DNA of 64,000 bases from Rugalucina vietnamica (taxonomy: Eukaryota > Mollusca > Bivalvia > Lucinida > Lucinidae): assembly GCA_964017185.1 (NCBI GenBank), contig OZ024873.1:44316760-44380759 (forward strand), in the 5' to 3' direction. A program made the position numbers and the translations under genes. Shown one piece after another: positions 1 to 11,292 of the stretch. Position 1 is the first letter of the stretch, and each line of letters opens with the position of its first letter. Under the pieces are notes generated by a model. That model searched no databases and was not told where the DNA came from. It saw only the letters and a program-made list of their open reading frames with translations.

Positions 1-879
1 AATTTACCACTTATTCTGCTAAACAGCCTTCACAACACACTGTTTTACATCTTAGCCAAAATACAAGTTTACAGCTTACCCGACACACCAAGTAACAGCT
101 TAGCAAAAGACAGGTTTACAACTTATCCTGGTCAAGTTCAACAGCTTTCCAAGCACACTGGGTAACAGCTTACCTGATAGACAGGTTTTCAGCTTATCCT
201 GGTCTACAGTTTCCCCAGCACACTGGTTTACAGCTTGCCCAACACACTGGTTTACAGGTTATCCTGGTCTACAGTTTCCCCAGCACACTGGTTTACAGGT
301 TACCCAACAAACTGGTTTTCAGATTATCCTGGTCTACAGTATCCCAAGCACACTGGTTTATAGCTTGCCCAACACACTGGTTTACAGGTTACCCATCACA
401 CTGGTTTATAGCTTACCCAACAAACTGGTTCACAGGTTACCCAACACATTTGCTTGACCAACATATTGGTTTACAGCCAACCCAAGACACTGGTTTACAG
501 CTTATGCAATAAACTGGTTAACAGCTTACCCAAAAGACTGGTTCAAAGCTTACCCAACACATCGGTTTACAGCATACCCGGCACATTAGTTTACAGCCTA
601 TCAAACACACTAGTTTACAGCTTTTGCAACACACTGGTCAATAGCTTACCCAAAACACTGGTTTAAAGCTTATCCAACAGACCTGTTTACAGCTTATCTA
701 ACAGACTTGATTATAGCTTACCCAGCACAGTGGTTTACAGCTTATCCAGCATACTGGTTTACAGCTTGACTAACACATTTGTTTACAGTTTACCCAGCAC
801 ATTGGTTTACAGCTTACCCAATACACTCATTTACAGCTTACGCAAAACGCTGGTTTATAGCTTACCCAACACAATGGTC
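1..879. repeat. 24-bp minisatellite array (first block)
   Basis: Degenerate tandem repeats of a 24-bp unit close to ACTGGTTTACAGCTTACCCA plus ACAC run from the window edge to about 870. The unit length is a multiple of three, so open frames through it read as an eight-residue repeat (TLVYSLPN-like); these are not genes. Units vary in the ends (TTATCC, TTACCC, TTGCCC) and some are fused or shortened. The same unit forms a second array near 20.8 kb. Confidence 0.9.
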
Positions 880-2071
880 CAGGGTTCCCACGCTCCAGTA
901 GCGTCAAAATTCCCTGACATTTCCCTGACTTTTCCCTGACAAAAATCCAATTTTCCCTGACAACTTATCGGCGTTTCGACCAACGTTTTCCTTGGTACTC
1001 AAATACTTCACTGAAAGTTACTAACACTAGTGCATACTGTTTATAATGAATACAGTGTATAAAGATATCATTATCCAGCTTTTTGGTAGTCCAAACAAAA
1101 AAGACTGTAAAGAGCATGTTTCAAAAGAACTGTTAGTGACAGTCAAAGAACAATGTCAATGTAACTTTGATTCTGTCAGACTATGTATTGTTTTATCAAA
1201 AGTTTCAGCTGTTATCAAAAGTTTCAGCTGTTATACAGTATGATCCATTTGCAATCATAACAGACCAAAAAAAATCAAAATGGCTCTACAGATAAATTGT
1301 TTATTTGAGAAGCGCTTAACATTCAAGTCACAAATTCTTAAATCATTTTGGTACTGAGAACTATTTCCTAGATACAGTCCTCGTTTTAAATGTGTCTTGA
1401 TCAAGGTACCAACATGGTTGTAACAGGTTACGAAGCAGAAATAGAAGACTTCAGAAATAAAAAATAAATAGTTCTTGCCAAAATACCAGGATGGACAGAA
1501 ACAGAAAACACTAGTTTTCACATTAAACATATCTTTAAAATGGGAAGATGACCAACTCTTTCTCACTAAGCCAAGTAGATTAAATAAACAGTAAACCAAA
1601 CAGACATCAAAGACCTATAAAGGCAGTCTGATAGAAGCTGGCACTGTGGTTCATGTCATATGTTGGTGGTTTCATCACTTCCTTAATATTTCCAATGATG
1701 TTGAAACCTTTTTCAGAGCAAACAAAAAATTGAGCTAATGATTTAAGAGGCAAGAAGTTACCATACCTTAAAGTTTCTATTACTTTTTAATTAAAAAGAA
1801 AAAATGAATTGGCAGTCTATTATCCTTTATGTATAAAAAAGAGAAAAAATAAAAAGAAAGAAAAAAAAAACTTTCTCAAGTATTGAAAGGCCTAACACCA
1901 AAACCACCCCAGTGCAAAATTCCCTGACACTATCTCAAAATTCCCTGACATTTCCCTGACTTTTGCCTTATTTTTCAAATTTCCCTGACACTCATCAAAA
2001 TTCCCTGACATTTCCCTGACTTTTGCAAAATTCCATTTTCCCTGACTTTTCCCTGACGCGTGAGAACCCTG
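880..2071. mobile_element. hAT-like non-autonomous transposon inserted in the minisatellite
   Basis: The left end reads CAGGGTTCCCACGC and the right end GCGTGAGAACCCTG, an imperfect ~14-bp terminal inverted repeat. Both subterminal zones (about 905-965 and 1914-2057) carry many copies of TTCCCTGAC separated by A/T runs. No transposase is visible; the interior is AT-rich. Minisatellite-like units (CTTATCCGACAGACC) resume just after the right end, so the element sits inside the array. CAGGGTTCCCA-type ends are familiar from hAT MITEs, but I see no clean 8-bp target duplication, so the superfamily call is tentative. A relative lies at 29133-29530. Confidence 0.6.
1193..1232. repeat. Short direct duplication
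   Basis: A ~20-bp unit containing ATCAAAAGTTTCAGCTGTTA is present twice in a row inside the hAT-like element. It looks like a local slippage duplication. Confidence 0.8.
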
Positions 2072-2112
2072 TCAAACCTTATCCGACAGACCTTATCCGA
2101 CAGACCAAGAAG
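2072..2112. repeat. Minisatellite remainder
   Basis: Two copies of CTTATCCGACAGAC continue the 24-bp repeat interrupted by the preceding element, marking the array's true right edge. Confidence 0.7.
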
Positions 2113-2811
2113 CGTTGACCATTTCTATTTAAAAATGCCTATGGTTTTTGGAAAAACAAAAAGCTAGCCATCTGTCTACTTATGCACAGGTTAACTTCCC
2201 TGAATAAAGCACTACTGGATAACAGAATTTGTTTTCCATGTTTCGTGCCACAGGATCTGGATTTTCGGATACAACAATCATTTTTTGTATGAAATATATA
2301 GTAATTAGGAACAAGAAAAATATAATATGAAGTTCATATTATATATGGCGTTGCTACATGCAAAATGAATTATCTCCATCATATTACTAGAAAGTTTTTA
2401 GAAACGAAGGCAGATTTGACATAGTTTATAACCCAGAAAGTAGTGGCTTCTCACTATGACAAAATAATTTGACTGGAAAGTTAAATAAGCCATCATTTAA
2501 CTAAAGTAAACCAAACAAAACTGGAAAAGCAGTCACTATTTGATCCAACGATGACTTTAACCCATTTTGTGGCGATGTCAAATTTTGTTTCTTAGGCATT
2601 TCTAAGATATTACTGTGGGAAACGTTGTAACAAATTGGAATAAGACTTCGATTGAAAGTTGGTTAATATACACCGTGAGGTTTAGAGGAGACTTTCATTT
2701 ATCATGTACAAAGAAAATTGACAAAGCCGACTGACGCCATGACATGCCAATCCTTTTAGCTTTTGAGTTGGCATATGTGTTGGACTGATTTCCCTCCTGG
2801 TGCACCCCCTA
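2113..2811. other. Unrecognised AT-rich intergenic DNA
   Basis: No convincing ORF, repeat or RNA gene is seen in this stretch. Confidence 0.6.
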
Positions 2812-3120
2812 GTGAAGTATTGTCAATTTGGCGAGTCACTGGTAAACCATTCAGATTCAGATGCAAACTTCTGTGGTGCTTCTTTTTGTTTTATGTCTTG
2901 GTGTTTAATACTTTTGTGCTGTTGGCGCTTTATGTATGTTTTTCATATTTTTAGTTAACTGATTGGCCGCCTATTGGGAAAATAGCTGCTCATTCGGCTT
3001 ACGAAATGTTTTCATGGTATAAGTAGCTGATTGTTAGCTTGGTTTTTTCCCACTTCGGGTTTTTGGAGTGGGATTCTTTTTCTGATTGTGCCTTTTCCTG
3101 ATCTTTGCCTACTTGTACCT
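2812..3120 (+). repeat. Dispersed repeat family W, copy 1
   Basis: This block shares its sequence with four other places: 4000-4170, 4880-5026 continuing at 14361-14480, 28130-28350 on the minus strand, and a short piece at 18650-18700. Shared landmarks are CTTCTGTGGTGGTTCTT, GTATGTTTTTCATATTTTTA, GGGAAAATAGCTGCTCATT and a TTTTTTCCCA tail. The family is non-coding and its ends are not defined, so it is probably an ancient transposon remnant. The small open frame here is not conserved in the other copies. Confidence 0.75.
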
Positions 3121-3999
3121 TTTTTAAATTACTGTATGTGTTCTGTGAAGAACGTTATGATATGTAATCAGATTTTTAGAGTTCAATATCACAGACATTG
3201 CCGGTTTTAATAAGAAAATGACTCAGTATCCATTTATCATTTACTTAAACTGAGCATTTCAGCATTTCACTATTTTCTTTTGTACTGGACATTAATGTGT
3301 AGACCAAGAATAGCCGCGTTGTCTGAAGCATTCTCAATTTCTCATCATACACTCTTACTGTTTCAGTTATGTTTGCAGTCCATCTCAATTCATATTTTTT
3401 CACCATTTACTAAAACTGTCATGGTTTTTGGTATACTTGTCATTTTCAAGCCAATGAGCTCAACAAATTTTGAAAATTATCATCAAAAACCATGAATGAC
3501 AAAGTAATTTCTTTCAGTCATCTTTTCCAAGGAATATCTCTGCATTTAGCACTGCCTGTGTTGATGAGCTGGTGGTTGAAGGAACTGGCCTAATTGGAGA
3601 CTGGCAGGTTCTCTGAAACGAAAGGGTCAATTGTCTAGTAAATGATAACCTGAGGTCTGGTATATACATGTATAACAATATTAAAACATGTATGAATACT
3701 ATAAATGGTCAAATGCATGTATATAAATGCAAGGTGCTGACAGATAAATTCTTGGGATCCTTTTTTGTTGTTGTTGTTGTTGGTCAGACTCATGCAGCAT
3801 ATTCTGTCAATTTGCTAATTTTGTGCAAGATTTTCCCTCTCAATGACATTTTCTTCAGTTTTCCCAAACCAAATGCCCAGGGAACCTAGAGTTCACTATT
3901 GCCTCAAGTACTAGGTCAATGACAGTGAAAGTCGTAATTTATAAGCATAGATTGTTTCCGCCTGCAACATCCCAAGGTCTGTTGAAACTGGTGCACTAG
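3121..3999. other. Unrecognised intergenic DNA
   Basis: No supported gene. A weak inverted pair (CATGGTTTTTG near 3420 and CAAAAACCATG near 3484) is the only structure noticed, apart from a short GTT microsatellite at about 3763-3782. Confidence 0.5.
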
Positions 4000-4170
4000 C
4001 TCTGGAGTAGAAGATTTTAGATACTTCTGTGGTGGTTCTTTTTGTTTTATGTAAAATGTTTGGTGCTGTTGGCACCTTATGTATGTTCATGAATATTTTT
4101 AGTTAAGGTAACTGAGTGGCCACCTATTGGGAAAATAGCTGCTCATTTGGCTTACAATACTTTACCGGTC
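4000..4170 (+). repeat. Dispersed repeat family W, copy 2
   Basis: This partial copy of family W has the landmarks CTTCTGTGGTGGTTCTT, CTGTTGGCACCTTATGTATG and GGGAAAATAGCTGCTCATT in the same order as copy 1. It diverges after about 4170. Confidence 0.75.
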
Positions 4171-4879
4171 CCCCATGGTAAACAGCTAAGGTCCATTCTA
4201 TCATATAAACCCTCCAGTTCACAGGTTAGCTTCCCATAGGCAGGTTACTAGTGTTTAATGCAAATTTCTTTCACAACAGACAAATGTTACATTTGTTTGA
4301 GCAGAAGAGGAAGAATATTTTCATGAGCAAATCTACATACCAATAAAAGATTTGCTGATTTAGGGCTGTTCTTGGGTTCACTTCAGTGCTAATCAAACAT
4401 ATCACCATGAAGTTGCAACATTATAATTGCAGGAAGCAGAAAAAATGTTCTCCAGCCTGAAATTAAAAAGTTACTAATTTTGAGTGTCTATCCATTGGAC
4501 TTTCTAACTTTTGACCCAGGCTCAAAATTATCTGTACATGGCATTTACAGCATTTGTATTGACACTCTTCTAATCAAATTAGGAATCAATATGATTTTAA
4601 ACAGGTTTTTACAAATTTTCAGTTGAGATTAAAAGCTGAGTTATTATATGATATTAGTTTTGGCCTGACATCGCAGCTACATCCTGTCTGATATACCAGC
4701 AACACCCCTTGTGAAAAATATTTAAAGGTGCTTTAGAGGCACTTTTAGCCTTTATTTGATAACCATTTTCAGATACATTGGCAGTTTGGTGAATTATATT
4801 TGTCAGTAACTATTTCTGAAGAAGGTGAAATACAAAAGGTGGTTTCCAAACATTTTATATTACTATACTGATTGTTCAA
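4171..4879. other. Unrecognised intergenic DNA
   Basis: AT-rich sequence without a supported ORF, RNA gene or repeat. Confidence 0.5.
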
Positions 4880-5026
4880 AGGCCATACTTCTGTTGTGGT
4901 TCTAATTGTTTATGGTTATTGGTTCACATTATGTGCTGTTTGCTCTTTATGCAACAGTTTTCATATTTTTAGTTAAGTTCAATTTGCTGAGTGACCACCT
5001 TGGAAGCAGCTGCTCATTCGCTTACC
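4880..5026 (+). repeat. Dispersed repeat family W, copy 3, left part
   Basis: Family W sequence runs to CTCATTCGCTTACC and stops where the 9.3-kb inverted-repeat block begins. It resumes at about 14361 with TGCTCTCTTGGTACAAGTA. Aligned with the minus-strand copy near 28.2 kb, which reads CTTACGATATG then TTTTCTTAGTATAAG, the two halves join without loss. The large block therefore interrupted this copy. Confidence 0.75.
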
Positions 5027-5030
5027 ATAT

Positions 5031-5062
5031 CGATGGCTCAGCGCAAAACTATGCTAACTCCA
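5031..5062 (+). repeat. Left terminal inverted repeat of the 9.3-kb block
   Basis: This arm begins CGATGGCTCAGCGC and ends AACTCCA. It matches the reverse complement of 14326-14357 without a mismatch. Confidence 0.85.
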
Positions 5063-5269
5063 TTTTCAGAAATTTTACAGGAGACAGAAAAAACTTCACA
5101 GTTTGTTTAACTTTAGAGACTTCAAAATGAATTTTTCAATTGCAGTAGTGAAAAATGATTAAAAACTTTTGAGATAGATAATTTTTGTGTTGATTGTTTA
5201 TTTAAATGGAAAAATCAATTAATGTGAATTAATCTTACTTAATCATACTTCTGCACTGAAAAAATAGGG

Positions 5270-5375
5270 AAATGTTAGTGCAAAACTGTCGCTAAGTCAA
5301 GTTAGTAATGTTTTCGCACGGATTACATAAAAAAATGTTTGTGCAAAACTGTCATCAAGTCAAGTTAGCTAGAGT
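5270..5375 (+). repeat. Subterminal repeats of the left end
   Basis: Two copies of GTGCAAAACTGTC followed by AAGTCAAGTTAG lie about 62 bp apart (near 5280 and 5341). They resemble the terminal GCGCAAAACTATGCTAACT and could be extra transposase-binding sites; that role is inference. Confidence 0.6.
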
Positions 5376-6440
5376 TCTGCATCTAAAAGTGAAGAAATAG
5401 TGAAGTAAACTTTGTTTCAAATTGAGGTTAAACCTAGCTGGCACCTGGTTACACTTATTCCTTTCATTCTGGAGGTTCCAGGCTTAATCCTTGGAGTCCG
5501 CAAACTTTTGTCAAAATGATTTTTTTTTAATATTTCTCCCTACTGCTGATTCAAGAAATCAGGTATGGCAGTTGCAGGTTACTGGCACAAATATGTGCAC
5601 TTAGGCAGCGTTTCACTAACGGTCGTTTGATCAAAATTATCGTATGATCAATCTTAAGACCGAATATGCGTTTCACTATACTTGATCTTGGCCATGAAAT
5701 TCTTAAATTCAATCGTATGTCTAGGACAAGCATTAGGCTGTTATTATAAGTCTGAGAATTTTCGTAAGTGTCATAGCAACTGTTCCGGCATTTCGCCGAT
5801 GAAATGCCGGTTCTGGCTAGAAATCATTAATTCGCACACATAAGCGGGTTTAAAGAGATTCGAACCGACATTTTTTTTGCCATTTTCTACTGACTGCTGT
5901 TTGTTTCAATCAAAATTTCAATGCTTACAATGTAACCTTTCCCGCACAGGTCAAGATTTTATACGAATGGGTGAAAATACTAAAAACATGCATCTGCCAA
6001 GTAAATGAATAAGAAATCCATGAGCTACACATCTTTCATTCCACTTTTCACGGTGTCACATTTCATGTGTTTGTTGATATTCTTCATCAAGGCCATTTTG
6101 TGTCAACTATGTTTGCAATCAATGACATCATCATAATTAACGTCATCACACCATGGCACCTTCGACATCCTACAATTAATTGAATGCATCTGACAGAATT
6201 GAAACTTCAGTTTAATCATTAATTTAATGTTTCCATCTATTAATCATTAATTTAATGTTTCCGTCTATTATAAAAAAAATGTGAATCAAATCAGGGATGT
6301 TCAGAGTCTATTATCAAAAAATATGAATCAAAACGGAAGTTCATAGACTGGGGGGGGGGGGATAGATAACTCCCATAATGATTAGCCCTAGGGATCATGA
6401 TAATACCACAATCATTTGTTTTAAACCTCAAACCCCCCCC
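5376..6440. other. Interior spacer with one hairpin
   Basis: No gene is seen. A short palindrome (CCGGCATTTC, six-base loop, GAAATGCCGG) lies at about 5785-5810. A ~30-bp duplication around TTAATCATTAATTTAATG occurs at about 6215-6265. Confidence 0.5.
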
Positions 6441-6441
6441 C

Positions 6442-6445
<4 letters not shown>

Positions 6446-6480
<35 letters not shown>
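6446..6480. repeat. (AC)n microsatellite
   Basis: About 17 AC dinucleotides follow a C-run. The cysteine/valine-rich and histidine/threonine-rich ORFs over it are artefacts of the repeat. Confidence 0.95.
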
Positions 6481-6485
<5 letters not shown>

Positions 6486-8769
6486 TGCCTATGGGGAAGT
6501 GTGGGGATTAGCCGGGCTAAACTGTGCGACAATTGCAGGGGTAATTACTTTTTGAAATGACGGGGTTTGACATTTGGATCCTTACCCAAGGGAGATTTTT
6601 TATTGCAAAGTCTGCTAAGGGTAGGGCAAAGAGCAAAGTTTTGGCCTCCAGTTTGTCCCATGGGGCGGATTATAGCAAGGCACTGAAAGCTGAGTCATAA
6701 TCCCCCCCCCTTCCCTGTGGGTCGAGGAGGCAGTCGTTACAAATGACTGGTGCATATCTTACGGACGTGCCACCCTACTACTGGCCTTTTCTAGTATTTT
6801 CAAGCTTATGCTGGGCCCTATTTCTTTCATGAAAGTACATGCTTTGATAAGATGTTCAGCTAAATGGGTTCAACTTTAAAAAAAAAGAATGGCATACATA
6901 GACCTACTAATGGAGTGGGGGGGGGGGAAGATGTCCATCCCCTCAATGCACTAGTCATTAAGTGGGACCGGGAACAGCAGGATTTAACCTAGGATGAGTC
7001 TAGGCAATGCTGGAAATGTACTGTCTGTGTGTGTGTGTGTGTGGGGGGGGGGGGGGTAATTTTCCAACAATACACAGGCACAACATTAATTCAAATGAAT
7101 TAATATTTGCTGTGTTTCTCATGTTTATTTTTATTGTCCTTATTTAATTTGCAAATGTACATTTACATGCAGAAATTCAAGCCCCTACTTCTTTTTTTAC
7201 CAAAAGAGCTCCCATATTATTGTCATCCTCCTGGCATGGGTGCTTTTAGCAGGTACTTTACCAAAAATGAAAATATTGACCCCCCACAGTGCAGGGCATT
7301 TTTATAGCAGTCCTGTAAAAATTGAAAAATTAAAAGACCTGTTAATCTTAGCCAGCCTTTGTGTGTAGCCCACGGATGTAGATGAAATGCACCAAGGTGA
7401 CGACTTAAGGACAGCATACGTTGCTTTCAATAGTAAAAATAGTCTCGTCCTTGAGGTGGGATCATGGATAAAGTCCGTCCAGCCAGAGAAGACATAAAAA
7501 GCCCACCATGTACTACTAGTAAAAATAGTCTTGCAATACGACACTGCATGTGCAGGTACATATACATGTATGTATTAAACCCAGGCACTCCAGCTTGACG
7601 TTTCACCATTGGACTGCTGTGTTCCCCAAATCAATTTGTTTGGTTATGAAAAGTGAAAATAATCCAATACTTAAAACAACCTTTATCATTCTGAATGTGT
7701 AGCAAGTAATTTGTATTTGTAGACTGAACTCAGCAATGACTTTTTTCGAGAGACATGTTTGTCATGATACTAAAGAACCTCTATTGATAAGCCAAGAAAA
7801 ATCCCTAAATGCCTAGAAGCGAGAAGACGAGTTTTATCACATGTAATTTAAGCAGCAATTTCAAACTGTATTAATGGGTATAACAATGGTTTGGGGGCAT
7901 GTCCAAATTGATGCCAGTAGGTGGAGTTGACATTTGCTTTTTGAACCTACCCAAAATATTTACAATGCCTTGCCAAGCTAATGTTCATGACACAAAAATA
8001 TTTTACCACATATTTTTGCTATAAATCGAAGCAAAATCAGAAGTTGTGAATGCTGCCAAATCCTCTTTTTTCATTTTAAAATTTACATGTCATAATGTCA
8101 TATACGCAATAATACAGTAAATACAATTTTGCTTTAATTACATGTTTTGAAAATTGGCTCCTCCATTTTAGGCTTTTATGAATTTTTTTCGCCTATTGGA
8201 GTCCAGAACAGAGCACATGTAAGGCGATGATTTACTCTAACAGCAATGTTGTGGCGGAGGGGCACATGTAACACGTGTGGCTTACTGTTGCACATGGTTT
8301 TGCGGCTATATAAGCCAATTATAAGAAAATTGTGTGTTTATAATTTAGTAATAAATTAAAAAAAATAAATAAAAAAGTAAATGATTTGCGTTTCCGTTGT
8401 ACGAAAATAAAATAAAGATTAAATAGCAACTACATGTACTATCAAGAAAATCTCTGCGATAGACGGGAGCATGCACATTTCGACCCCATTGCCAACTTCA
8501 CAATCATAATTTGATGCATTACATTACAAACATGTTGCAAGCCAGAAAACATGCATACATGTAATTGTTCTTTCGTTGCATTCTGATATCTTCCATTGAA
8601 GTGTGTGCTTTAATTTGAAGTATGTTACTTGAACTGTAAGAATTTAAACGCAATTTCCGCTCATTAGAACGATTGTGGTATTATAGGCCTTAAAAACACG
8701 AGAAATGCGTAAAATATGCTTTAACAAAACATATGCGCAAGTGCGATTTGGCATTAATAGTTCATAAAA
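6481..8769. other. Interior spacer with G-runs and a short (GT)n tract
   Basis: No supported gene. G-runs occur near 6917 and 7043, the latter following a (GT)n tract at 7025-7042. Sequence near 7080-7330 (AATTAATATTTGC, TTTACATGCA, CAGTGCAGGGC) has loose inverted counterparts near 9900-10010, which may be the arms of an older element around the Helentron-like copy. Confidence 0.45.
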
Positions 8770-9753
8770 CAAGAGGACCAAGGGTCCTGTAGCTCACCTG
8801 ATAGATTTCCTCATTGTAAGCTTAAAAGTCATTATGCAGTCTATGGTCGAATCTCACTTACCTTCGAACTAACCCGAGACCTTATGGCTGTCCTTGTTAC
8901 ATTAAAAGAATGAAGACGATCCAGTCAAATATGTCCTTGTTACATGAAAGAATGAAGAAGATTGGATCAAAAATGTAGGCACTAGAGTGTTGACAACACT
9001 TAACAGCCATTTTTCAAATACTCAAGGGCAGGTAACTCTGCAGTCCAAGGTCGAATCTCGACAAATTTCGAACTCATCCAAGATCTCATGGCTGTCCTTG
9101 TTACATGAAAGAATGAAGAAGATCGGATCAAAAATGTAGGCACTAGAGTGTTGACAACACTTAACAGCCATTTTCCAAACGCTCAAGGGCAGGTAACTCC
9201 ACAGTCCATGGTCGAATCTTGCTGAATTTCGAACTCATTCGAGGTCTTATGGCTGTCCTTGTTACCTGCAAGAATGAAGAAGATCCGATCAGAAATGAAG
9301 GCGCTGGAGTGTTGACAACCTCTCTCCAATTGTAAGTCTATGGGGATTTTTTCAAACGCTCAAGGGCAGCTAACTCCACACTCCATGGATGGATCTGGCT
9401 GAATTTCGAACTCATTCGAGACTTTATGGTTGTCCTCATTACCTGCAAGAATGAAGAAGTTTCTATCAAAATTGAGGCTGCTAGAGTGTTGACAAACTTT
9501 TCCCCATTATAAGCCTATGGGAGCTATCTGTTGCCATGGAAACCAGAGTTCTGATCTTATCTGCTTCAAAACCTAATACAGGCAATCCCCCACCACAATG
9601 ATGCTTCTGATAAAGTTTGATTGCAATCGGCCTGCTGGTCTTCGAGATATACATATTTGAAAGTGTGGACGGACGGACGCACCCACGAACGTACGCCGGC
9701 TCGAGTAGTATACTATAAGCTCACCTAGTGAGCCTTCGGCTCAGGTGAGCTAA
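8770..9753 (-). mobile_element. Helentron-like non-autonomous element, copy A
   Basis: Read on the minus strand, the element begins TTAGCTCACCTGAGCCGAAG and ends with a GGACC hairpin (GACCCTTGGTCC) followed by TCTTG. The 5' end folds into a palindrome (AGCTCACCTGAGCC with GGCTCACTAGGTGAGCT). The centre is an imperfect tandem array with units of about 160-205 bp, shown by recurrences near 8845, 9049, 9210 and 9387 and by GAATGAAGAAG and CTAGAGTGTTGACAA. Next to the 5' end is a GGACGGACG-type tract. Terminal hairpins, a central tandem array and no coding match the HINE/DINE-1 style of Helentron derivative. Two better-defined copies lie at 32078 and 46915. Confidence 0.7.
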
Positions 9754-10329
9754 TAAAGTGGAAAATAAAAAAAATTTGGGGATTGCAATTATTTAGGAAA
9801 AGGTGCTCTGTAGTTTTAAACTTGCAAAATTGCCGGATAATGCACCAGTCATTTGTATTCACAGCCCCTCTGTGGCTGGGCAATAGCAGTGCATTTAACT
9901 TTTCAGTTTTAAAAGCTCTGCACTGCAGAATCATCTTCTTTTTTTGCATGTAAATATGCAGGCACATTATTTTGTCAATTAAATAATGACAATAAAAGTA
10001 ATTAATTTAATGTTAGAATACAACTATTATTTAACTTTGAATTAATGTGATCATGTATTGGCTGGAAATAAGAGAACCAGCACATCCCCGGCATCACGGC
10101 ACTTTCGCCCCGCTGTGTCTCCCGTTTTCACAGTCCTAGGGGAGCTGTGGATACAAATGACTGGTACATCAACGATGATTTGTTGGATTGAATTTGATAC
10201 TTTATGTCGTTCGTAAAATGATGAGGTAGATATGACTGATAGCCATACAGTTTTAAGCTAGATCATTTTCCTTGGTAAGCCTCCTTGTGAAAATTTTAAA
10301 AAAGTAACTGACATATATGCATGTACGTA
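9754..10329. other. Unrecognised interior spacer
   Basis: No supported gene. The phrase ACAAATGACTGGT recurs near 6740 and 10155 and inverted near 9846, pointing to an old dispersed repeat. Confidence 0.4.
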
Positions 10330-10530
10330 GGCGGTTTCCGTGACTAAGTGGTAAGGAGCACTGATATTCTATTACCACGCTTAACAATTCGATTATCTCA
10401 CTGCTGTGTCTGGTGTGGGTTTGAGCCCATGCGTGGCACATGAGAAACAAGGCAAGTTCTACTTGCGGATGAACCAGGAGGTTTTTCTCGGGGTTCTCCC
10501 ATCTTTGCCCCACACACTGATTGACCTGTC
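10330..10530 (+). mobile_element. tRNA-derived SINE
   Basis: A tRNA-like head has an A-box-like TGACTAAGTGG and a B-box-like GGTTTGAGCCC about 75 bp apart. Downstream, GGTTTTTCTCGGGGTTCTCCC resembles the conserved body of other invertebrate SINEs. The spacing and absence of a foldable acceptor stem argue against a functional tRNA. RNA polymerase III would be the expected promoter user. Confidence 0.55.
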
Positions 10531-11183
10531 TCATATGAGCTGAAATAATATTGAAAGTGATTTAAACTGAATAAAAAATTGTAGAGATAAATCACAGTAC
10601 TGTTCTGTTTGCACAGGGACATATTTTGTGCATAATGTGATGTTACCTTGCGACATCATTTTCATGAAATGTCACAAATAACGTTAATTTCCCATTCTGA
10701 CAACACTATCATACCAAAATAAAAGTTTATTAATGTCTATAACACAATTACCTTTTAAAATTTTGGGCTTAACTTTTTCTTTTAAAATAAAGATGCTGTT
10801 CTACAAGTTCAAACTTTGTGAGATTCACTTGCGGTTGTCGTCAAGATTCTTACATTAAAGACGAACGTACAGCGCTCTTATGAATGTGTTAGTGAAACAT
10901 AACTGACGTCACGTTCCTAGTTCCGCGTCGACCTTAATTTTAAGACCAAGATTGTCTTAATCTTAAGAAAGTCACAAATTAAGGGCGGCGAGTAAACTGG
11001 TAAAGCCATGCCTGAAGGTCACAAGTTTTTAAAATAGATTTCGTTAATTTATTTTTCTTTTTTTTTATTTTCCTTTTTATATTTTTTCCATTGTTGGTGA
11101 TGGTAATTATTTCCTGATGAAAATGAAGATTGAATTTTATTTTTACGTCACAAATGAATAAAAATATAAAAAAGAGCACATTC
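10531..11183. other. Unrecognised interior spacer
   Basis: No supported gene. GTGTTAGTGAAACAT near 10888 is a loose inverted partner of GCGTTTCACTAAC near 5607, with CTTAAGAC motifs close to both. This may be another decayed inverted-repeat element. Confidence 0.4.
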
Positions 11184-11292
11184 CCGTACGAAAAATACTA
11201 CAATACTACAGCTAAACTATTGCAATACTTCAACAAGATTCTTGCTAAAATTTGATTATACAGCAATACTACAACAATACTAATATATTCAT

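Noticed and set aside
454..939. Open frames with an eight-residue LVYSLPNT-type repeat
   Set aside because: They are the translation of a 24-bp minisatellite; unit length divisible by three keeps the frame open. No start context or conserved domain.
6291..6560. ORFs rich in Cys/Val or His/Thr
   Set aside because: They read through the (AC)n microsatellite and a C-run.
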